DNA of 64,000 bases from Amborella trichopoda (taxonomy: Eukaryota; Streptophyta; Magnoliopsida; Amborellales; Amborellaceae). The stretch is taken from contig NW_006497511.1 of the NCBI RefSeq assembly GCF_000471905.2, positions 1,427,436-1,491,435 on the forward strand, read 5' to 3'. A program made the position numbers and the translations under genes. Position 1 is the first letter of the stretch, and the number at the start of each line of letters is the position of its first letter. The notes under the pieces were generated by a model that saw only the letters and a program-made list of their open reading frames with translations, was not told where the DNA came from and did not search any database. Below, one piece after another: positions 56,700-64,000 of the stretch.

Positions 56700-57223
56700 T
56701 TTGCACAGTATTTTTGGGTAGCGAAAATCACCAAGAGAAGCGCTATCCTTTACCACGCATAATAGATTTCTTTATTTTTTGGGAAATGTCGGGTAATCTT
56801 TTTCCATTTCCGAAAAAAGTTTATGTAAGGTTTCAACTTTACAATGTAGAGCTACAGATGCACTTCAAAAATCCATCTGAAAAGGTAGTTTATGTTGAAA
56901 AACCTCTTGACTGATCATCTCGACATCAAGATGTATGACCATGAAAAATAAAAAGATTTTAAATCTCAGCATTTTACAACATATTATCTACATCGTCCAT
57001 TTTCAAGATTTTCATATGTTTTTAGATCTATTTTATTTTAATCATTTTTAAAATTTAAAATTTCATAATTAGATATAAAAATATATTTTGAGATAATCCT
57101 AAGAATATTTTACATCAAAATTATATACCATAATAAAATTAGAAGGCGCACCTCACCTCTACAACTACAGATGCATCTATATGCCAACTGCACCCTTTCT
57201 TTAAAGGGCGTGGTTTCCATAAC
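56700..57223. repeat. Dispersed repeat copy flanking the gypsy LTR
   Basis: 57075-57197 matches 1-135 at the left edge of the window. The part around 56908-56960 (gatcatctcgacatcaagat) resembles 10060-10100. Together they suggest one dispersed family with three partial copies here. No coding frame is recognisable. Confidence 0.55.
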
Positions 57224-57494
57224 TGTAAGGACCAAGGTTTTCACGTAGTTGATGAAGTGAGGCCTTCGTGCGTGCAAGGGAGGCCACCGTGCACCGAAAT
57301 TCCAAGAACTATACATGTTTTTATTTGGGATTGTTTACTGACCACGTCATGTCCAAATGAACTCAAACCACTTTTAAATGTAAGATGAGTGAATCTATTT
57401 CGAAAATGGTTTTGGAAAATTCTCTGTATTTGGAAACTATGCTCATTTTCTAAAAGACAGTTACACTGAAATTTTTGCTTTGTTATGAAACAAT

Positions 57495-57815
57495 GAATGC
57501 TTATGAAATATTGAATGCTTATGAACTATTGAAAGGCATGGTTGTAATAAGACATGCTTATGGAACAGTGAATGCTTATGAACTATTGAAAGTCATGGTT
57601 GTAATAAGACATGCCTATGGAACAGTGAATGCTTATGAAATATTGAAATGCATGGTTGTAATAAGACATGCTTATGAGAGAGTGAATGCTTATGAATTAT
57701 TGAATGTGCATGGTTGTAATAAGACATGCCTATGTGATATACATGTGCATGGTTGTAATAAGACATGCCTATGTGAGAATGTGCATGGTTGTAATCAGAC
57801 ATGCCAGAGATGTGA
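57495..57815. repeat. Minisatellite with 57-bp unit
   Basis: Four units of 57 nt (starting gaatgcttatgaa at 57513, 57570, 57627 and 57684), preceded by an 18-nt partial unit, and followed by three shorter units built on gtgcatggttgtaataagac. As 57 is a multiple of three, it reads as a 19-residue repeat (NAYELLKGMVVIRHAYGTV) in an open frame. The position inside the LTR argues that it is not a gene. Confidence 0.9.
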
Positions 57816-57949
57816 TATGAGGCACTATGCAACGGGTCACTCATTGGTAGTGTAATGTGATATGATAAGTAAATTGTGGCGACAGTTGAGATTTTTTCCT
57901 GACTCCCCATGATGAGATGGGGTTAGGATATGAATGAAATATTTAGGGG

Positions 57950-58253
57950 GGTCGCCCCCCCCCAAATCTAAATGAGCACTACACATTGGGTCATCCAATT
58001 GTAGTATAACGCTCTCTCGCCAGAATGGCATAAGTAGAGGGTCTTATCTTGCAAGGCCTCTGCCTATAAAAAATCCCCAAAACACGCTGGGGACTGTGTG
58101 TGTGCGTGAAGACATTATGAAATGGATCGACCATTTGACATTGTCTTCCCTCCTAAGTAAGGGTAGAAGTCTCAAGTAACAAGATTGACTTGACCAAATT
58201 GACCTGTAGTTAATAGAAGTAGGTGATGTTTGGATTACCTGTAGTTAATATAT

Positions 58254-58255
<2 letters not shown>
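57950..58255 (+). other. LTR sequence, no gene
   Basis: A C-run at 57956-57963 and generic LTR text, including a short tgtgtgtgcgtg run near 58096. Nothing coding is seen. I keep it as part of the LTR. Confidence 0.5.
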
Positions 58256-58287
<32 letters not shown>

Positions 58288-58642
58288 AAAAAGATGTTAT
58301 TAGCCCACTAGCTCATATGAACATATGAGCCTAACGGACTAGATTGAATATGGGCCGATTTGACGATCACGAATGTTCGATGGTGCTTGAATTTTCTTTT
58401 ATTTTCTACAAATCCAAATCAATTAAAATTTTAGATGTATGTTTTTATCATTAAGGTGCACTTAATAAAAATATAAAAACAATTATTAGTAATAAACACA
58501 AATGACCAAAATACCCCTCAAAATATTTTAGGGGTATTTTGGTCAATTTATTTCACGTAAAATATTTTTTTGATATTTTTTGTAGATTCATATTTTTTAT
58601 AAATACACACCTAAAATTTCAAGTGATTTGGATTTGTAGAAA
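58256..58642. mobile_element. Foldback MITE cut by the assembly gap
   Basis: After a (TA)n run (58256-58285), the DNA folds back. ttctacaaatccaaatca near 58405 is matched by its near-complement tgatttggatttgtagaa at 58625-58642, and the centre (about 58510-58545) is itself an inverted repeat (aaaataccc / gggtatttt). The right arm is cut by the N gap exactly inside the palindrome, so the other end of the MITE must lie within the gap. Confidence 0.75.
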
Positions 58643-59125
58643 NNNNNNNNNNNNNNNNNNNNNNNNNNNNNNNNNNNNNNNNNNNNNNNNNNNNNNNNNN
58701 NNNNNNNNNNNNNNNNNNNNNNNNNNNNNNNNNNNNNNNNNNNNNNNNNNNNNNNNNNNNNNNNNNNNNNNNNNNNNNNNNNNNNNNNNNNNNNNNNNNN
58801 NNNNNNNNNNNNNNNNNNNNNNNNNNNNNNNNNNNNNNNNNNNNNNNNNNNNNNNNNNNNNNNNNNNNNNNNNNNNNNNNNNNNNNNNNNNNNNNNNNNN
58901 NNNNNNNNNNNNNNNNNNNNNNNNNNNNNNNNNNNNNNNNNNNNNNNNNNNNNNNNNNNNNNNNNNNNNNNNNNNNNNNNNNNNNNNNNNNNNNNNNNNN
59001 NNNNNNNNNNNNNNNNNNNNNNNNNNNNNNNNNNNNNNNNNNNNNNNNNNNNNNNNNNNNNNNNNNNNNNNNNNNNNNNNNNNNNNNNNNNNNNNNNNNN
59101 NNNNNNNNNNNNNNNNNNNNNNNNN
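58643..59125. other. Assembly gap, 483 N
   Basis: Unsequenced run. The open frame spanning it is meaningless. The gap starts inside a foldback MITE, a structure that often stops assembly. Confidence 1.
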
Positions 59126-59691
59126 GTGCTTATTCTATTGTTGCTAATGAATTATGATACATGGCTCCATGGTATGACACCTGCATGAATCTTGGGCAGG
59201 ATTAGAAATAAAATTGTATAAGCAAGAATGCATGATGCTTGATTTGCTTACTAGGCTTTATAGCTCATCCCTTTGACCTTCCTCAATGTAGAATTATAGC
59301 TCACAGGTGAAGGACGGACGGTTGGGCATTTGCTACTAATGGCTGAAGACTCGCACTCGACGAGGTGACTTCTTTTAATTGTAGGTGTTAGATGGTTGTG
59401 GGCCATATAGTTGTTTTATGTTGAAGCTATGTATTTTTGGTATTTGGGCCTTTGGTGCCCTGAACATAATTGTAATGAATTTTGGAGCTTATATATAATT
59501 TGGTTTTGATTTGTCCAGTTCCTTGCATGGTTGTGTTTAGAGTTTTCTTTTTCTTTCATGGTTTGTGTTGATTCATTCTTTATAAAGAGTAGAACGCACT
59601 CTCATCTAAGTGGCATTCGCTACCTCTAGTCGTGGTCCCGCACCCTGTTGGCCCCGACAAGTACGGCAGGAGGCAAGGTTATGATAATTTA

Positions 59692-59703
59692 TGGTATCAA
59701 AGA
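59692..59703 (+). other. Primer-binding site of the Del/Tekay-like element
   Basis: tggtatcaaaga resembles the initiator-Met tRNA complement TGGTATCAGAGC used by plant gypsy elements. It directly follows the LTR and precedes gag. Confidence 0.7.
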
Positions 59704-59799
59704 AGCCAGGTTAGGATTCTTGGCCTAGAGAGTTTTAGAAATGTCTTTAGAATGGCTTTTAGATAGGCTAGTAACTGGGTGTTTCTGTTTTAGGTCAAA

Positions 59800-60770
59800 A
59801 TGATAAGGACTCGTGTCAACAATGCACATTCTAGCAATGAGATCACTGAGGAATTCTTCATGACAGTTGAAGCTATGACTCAAACTGATGAAGGATTATA
59901 TGCCGGCACTGTCTGCCTCCGCCCCAGGCCAAGATGACAGTGGTTTGATTGAGAGGTTTAAGAGACTTGCCCCTCCTGCATTCTTGGGACATGGAGGAGT
60001 GGAAAAAACTAAAAAATGGAGGAGGCAAGTAGAAAAGATTTTTGAAATGTTGCATTGTTCTGATGAGTAGAAAGTGAGACTGGGGACCTTTATGTTAGAA
60101 GGGGATGCCGAGCACTGGTGGAGTTCAGTGAAGCAATCTTGGGAAGAGACTGAGACTGAGACAACTTGGAAAAGTTTTCTAGCAGCATTTAATGAAAACT
60201 ACTTCCCTTATTTATTCCGAGAGAGAAAAGAAGTGGAATTTATCGAGTTGCAACAAGGGAAACTGTTAGTGGAATAGTATGCAGTAAAATTCGCAGAGCT
60301 CTCTCGTTACGCGCCTCACATCGTCAATATAGAGGCATGCAAGGCCAGCAAGTTTGAAAGGGGCCTTCGGCCAAATATAAGAGGAAAAATAATATCAACT
60401 AATCTCAAGATGTTCTCCCCATTAGTGGACCTTGCTATGAAGATTGAGAGGGATTGCAAAGAGTTCTGATTGAGGAAAGAAGGGAAAGTAAGGTCCGCGT
60501 CGTCGAGGAATTTCGAGAGGAAGACTTAGTCGTCTCTTAGAAGAGACTTTAGGGGAAGGAGTAATAAGGACAACCAGAAATGCAAAAGGCCTTTCCAGGC
60601 GATATTAGGAATAACCTAGGCCCATCTTGCTCATACTGCGGAATGAGTAATCACTCTACGACTTAGTGCCATAAGAGGTCGAAAACGTGTTTTAGTTGTG
60701 GCAAGCTCGGCCCCCTGATCAAGGACTGCCCTGTGAGGAAGCCAGGTAAGCGACCAAAGACTCAAGGTCG
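59800..60770 (+). pseudogene. Del/Tekay-like gypsy gag (disabled)
   Basis: Starts MIRTRVNNAHSSNEITEEFF at 59800. After a frame change it gives LIERFKRLAPPAFLGHGGVE and FMLEGDAEHWWSSVKQSWEE, the gag core, then RYAPHIVNIEACKASKFERG. Two CCHC knuckles follow. The first (60628-60669) has the full spacing but contains an in-frame stop. The second (60688-60729, CFSCGKLGPLIKDC) has Pro in place of His. Stops at 60068-60070 and 60275-60277 stand where Gln codons are usual. Confidence 0.88.
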
Positions 60771-63700
60771 GGTGTTTGCGCTCATGGAACAAGAAGCAAA
60801 TGCATCTACCTCAGTGATCCGAGTTACACTCTCTGTTTGTGATCGAGAAGCTAGAATTTTGATAGACCCTGTTTTTCTCTTTCTTTTGTTGCACCTCACT
60901 TTGCATGTTATATAAATGTTGAACCTTCACTTCTTGACTGGACTTTAGTAGTGTGCACACTTATGGGGGATTCTATGAAAACTGATATGGTATATAAACA
61001 ATGTGGAGTTTGCTTAAAGGGTGTGTCCTGCCCATAGACTTGATACTTTTAGATATTCATGATTTTGATGTTATTTGGGTATGGATTGGTTATTTACATA
61101 TTATGCCATTGTTAACTGTCATGATAAAATTGTTACCCTTAAGCACTCTAGCCAACCTGAGTTGCACTTTGTGGGTGTCAAAGGTCCTCCCTCTCTGCAC
61201 TTTATTTCAGCTCTTCGAGCTTACCATCTTTTAGCTAAAAGATGTACTGGATACTTAGCCTATGTGGTAGAGAATCGGGACATTCGGTCTGAGTTAAAAG
61301 AGATACCAGTAGTAAGAGATTACCCAGAGGTCTTTCATGAGGAATTGTCATCTTTTCCTCCAGTAAGAGAGATAGAGTTTGAGATAGATGTGGTCCCTGT
61401 ACTGCTCTCAACTCTAAGTATGGGATGGCCCCAGCGGAATTGAAGGAGCTGAAAGAGCAATTACAGGAGTTGTTGAAAAAGGGGTTCATCCGGCCCAGTG
61501 TGTCACCTTAGGGTGCGCCGGTTTTGTTTGGGAAAAAGCATGATCCGTCCATGAGACTCTGCATAGACTATAGGCAGTTGAATCAAGTAACAGTGAAGAA
61601 GAAATATATCGTGCCTAGGTTTGATGACTTATTTGACCAGCTTCAAGGAGTCCAAGTATTCTCTAAGATTGATCTCCGATCAGGTTATCATCAATTGCGA
61701 GTCAAGGAAGGAGATGTTCCCAAGACCGCTTTCAGAACCAGATATAGCCACTATGAGGTTTTGGTAATGCTGTTTGGAATGACTAATGCCCTAGCTATTT
61801 TCATGAATTTGATGAATAGAATTTTTAGACCCTTTCTAGATAACTTTGTGGTGGTCTTTATTGATGATAGTTTGGTGCATTCAAAGAGCCTTGAAGAGCA
61901 TGAGCAGCATCTGAGAGTGGTCCTTAAAACTCTGATGTCGAGAAACTGTATGCTAAATTGAGCAAGAGTGAGTTTTGGCTTCTCAGTGTGGCCTTCCTTG
62001 GACATGTTGTTTCTAAGGACATGGTCGCAGTTGACCCTTAGAAGATCAAAGCCGTACTTAAGAGGGGAAGATAGACAAATGTATCAAATGTCTATAGTTT
62101 TCTGGGGTTAGCGGGTTATTACAGATACTTTGTAGAAGGATTTTAAAAAATGGCACTCCCCCTGACTCGTCTAACCCAGAAGGATGTAAAATTTGTGTGG
62201 TCAGATGATTGTGAGAAAAGCTTTCAAGAGCTAAAGAAGAGACTGACTAAAACACCGATACTGACCTTACTGGAAGGAAATGAGGATTTTGCGGTTTACA
62301 CCGATACTAACCTCTCATAAAGTGTGTGCCTATGCAGCAAGGGAAGGTCATTGCTTATGCCTCCTGACAGTTGAAACCGTATGAACAGAATTACCCAACC
62401 CATGATTTGGAACTTGCGGCTGTAGTATTCGTCTTGAAAATCTGGAGACACTACCTCTATGGGGCCTAGTTTAAGGTATTTACGGATCATAAGAGTCTCA
62501 AGTATTTGTTTTCTTAAAAGGATTTGAACATGAGGCAAATAAGATGGATGGACCTATTGAATGATTATGATTGTACCATCAATTATCACCCGGGCAAGAC
62601 TAATGTGGTAGCAGATGCTTTGAGCAAAAAGCCTGTAATATCAGTAGCGCATCTAATGGCCCGAGAGAGGAAGTTGTTAGAGGATGTAGTGGGATGGCAC
62701 CCAGCTCCACCCCTTGGTGATGCGGTAAGTATGACAACTCACATAAGGATAGAGTCGCAGTTTTTTCAACAAATCCAGCTGGCACAGAAGAAGGATCCTC
62801 AGCTCATGAAAATTTTGGAAGAGATGAAGCTGGGAAGGAAAGATGATTTCTCTATGAGCAATGACAACTTGTTGAAATTCAAAAGTCGGGTCTTATCCCG
62901 AATGATGAGATGTGAAAAGAACTATTTTAGAGGAAGCTCATCGCTCTCGTTATACTATACATCACGGGAGTACTAAGATGTGTCAGGACTTGAATAAAAC
63001 TTTATGGTAGAATAATATGAAAAAAGAAGTAGCACTGTTTGTTTTTAAGTGCTTGACATGACAGCAAGTGAAAGCTAGGCATGAGAGACCCGCCAGATTG
63101 TTGCAGCCCTTACCCATGCCGGAATAGAAATGGGAACACATTGCTGTGGACTTTGTCTCTGGTTTGCCTAAAACAAGTTCGGGGCATGATAATATTTGGG
63201 TTGTTGTGGACCGATTGACCAAAGTTGCCCACTTCTTGCCGATCCGCACAACCTACACCTTGGATAAACTAAACCAGTTATATATCAAGGAGATTGTGAG
63301 GTTGCATTGTATACCAGTTAGCATCGTGTTCGACAGGGACATTAGATTTACCTCTAGGTTTTGGGCTAGCCTGCAGTCAGCCTTGAGGACGAGACTTACA
63401 TTTAGCACTACCTTCCATACCCATACTGATGGACAATCAAAGAGAACCATTTAGACCGAGGAAGATATGTTAAGGACTTGTGACTTTGATTTTAAGGGAT
63501 GCTGGGATGATCACTTACCTCTTATTGAATTTGCTTATAACAACAGCTTTCAAGCTAGTATTTAGATGACGCCTTTTGAGGCCCTTTATGGAAGGAATTG
63601 TAGGTCACCCATTTATTGGGATGAGATTGGTGAAAGAAGGCTTTTAGGACTAGAAATTATCTAGGTGACCTCATAAAAGATTTCTTTGATTCTAAAGAGG

Positions 63701-64000
63701 CTCCGAACAGCTCAGAGTCAGCAGCAGAGTTACGTCGATAACCGAAGAAGAGACCTCGAGTGTGAGGTGGGTGATATGCTTTTCTTGAAGGTTATGAGAT
63801 TTAGCAAGAAAGGGAAATTAAACCCGTGTTATATTCGACCTTTTGAAATTGTAGAGAGAGTTGGAGACGTGGTATATCGACTGACCCTACCACCCGAGTT
63901 GGTGAACGTCCGCAATATCTTTCATGTATCCCTGTTAGTGAAGTACCAACCTCACCCATCCCATACTTTGAAGTATGAACCAATTCCGATAAGAGAAGAC
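60771..64000 (+). pseudogene. Del/Tekay-like gypsy pol: protease, RT, RNase H, integrase (runs off the window)
   Basis: Protease region near 60771-60920 (VCDREARILID, with the following catalytic Thr/Ser-Gly part disrupted). [38 protein letters not shown] and the active site [13 protein letters not shown] near 61850. RNase H follows to about 62640 (KTNVVADALSKKPV). Integrase: HIAVDFVSGLPKTSSGHDNI near 63140-63190, [24 protein letters not shown] and [10 protein letters not shown]. The last part (VGDMLFLKVMRFSKKGKLNP, NIFHVSLLVKYQPHPSH) precedes the chromodomain position expected just outside the window. At least nine in-frame stops, mostly TAG. Confidence 0.92.

Larger units (their letters stand above)
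57224..59690 (+). mobile_element. 5' LTR of a Del/Tekay-like Ty3/gypsy element (includes N gap)
   Basis: Starts tgtaaggacc at 57224, the usual start of this LTR type, and ends shortly before the primer-binding site at 59692. Characteristic words include tttgcttactaggct.tatag near 59240. A 57-bp minisatellite, a foldback MITE and a 483-bp N gap lie within it. The real length is unknown because of the gap, and the exact 3' end is uncertain by a few bases. The 3' LTR is beyond the window, so the boundaries rest on motif knowledge. Confidence 0.65.

Noticed and set aside
57495..57815. CRISPR-like array
   Set aside because: Direct repeats without unique spacers, in plant DNA within an LTR; it is a minisatellite.
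57475..57855. 126-codon frame with 19-residue repeats
   Set aside because: It coincides with a minisatellite inside an LTR and the opposite strand is also open. I treat it as non-coding.
58539..59147. 202-codon open frame
   Set aside because: Nearly all of it is N; it is an artefact of the gap.

Overview
The window is nuclear DNA of a flowering plant. The evidence is one very large spliced gene of plant type (19 coding exons), introns filled with plant retrotransposons and hAT-type DNA transposons, and one assembly gap of 483 N. I cannot name the species. The intron sizes and nested old elements fit a repeat-rich angiosperm genome, perhaps a basal eudicot or magnoliid, but that is inference.

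The only host gene I can support is VPS8, the CORVET subunit. It lies on the minus strand from the ATG at 55452 to the TAG at 2199-2201. I placed all 19 coding exons by homology and by splice sites whose reading phases agree. They sum to 6051 nt (2016 codons plus stop) with no internal stop. Introns make up about 47.2 kb of the 53.25 kb. Four of them hold nearly all the extra DNA: intron 15 (16.0 kb), intron 6 (10.8 kb), intron 1 (8.0 kb) and intron 10 (7.7 kb).

Layout, left to right. 1-1190: a repeat copy and a decayed LINE 3' end, next to a tRNA-like fragment. 2199-4398: VPS8 exons 19-16. 4399-20428 (intron 15): a small MITE, a (GGGGCC)-rich array, and a decayed Ty3/gypsy element (gag at 8.8 kb, pol at 17.7-20.1 kb). 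Between its two halves lie an RTE-type LINE, a compound palindrome of about 2.3 kb inside that LINE, a hAT-like end, and a second truncated RTE copy with a 49-bp target duplication. 20429-24037: exons 15-11. 24038-31745 (intron 10): ATT-type microsatellites and three tandem copies of a roughly 0.94-kb unit, one carrying a third RTE insertion. 31746-32931: exons 10-7. 32932-43741 (intron 6): a purine-rich tract and a minus-strand L1 LINE that itself carries a 1183-bp hAT-type element. 43742-45760: exons 6-2. 45761-53808 (intron 1): a second, 1695-bp member of that hAT-type family and a 3646-bp hAT element with recognisable transposase and a perfect 8-bp target duplication. 53809-55452: exon 1. 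55453-57223: promoter side and small tandem repeats. 57224-64000: a Del/Tekay-like Ty3/gypsy element on the plus strand, running off the window, with a 57-bp minisatellite, a foldback MITE and the N gap inside its 5' LTR.

The host gene looks intact, whereas every large transposable element shows stops, frameshifts or truncation. The splicing machinery must remove introns of up to 16 kb containing these elements. I found no operon, CRISPR array, classical tRNA or rRNA gene. The most unusual structures are the compound palindrome at 10.46-12.73 kb, the hAT-type family packed with GAATCG/GATTCC palindromes, and the set of two-copy tandem duplications spread across the window.
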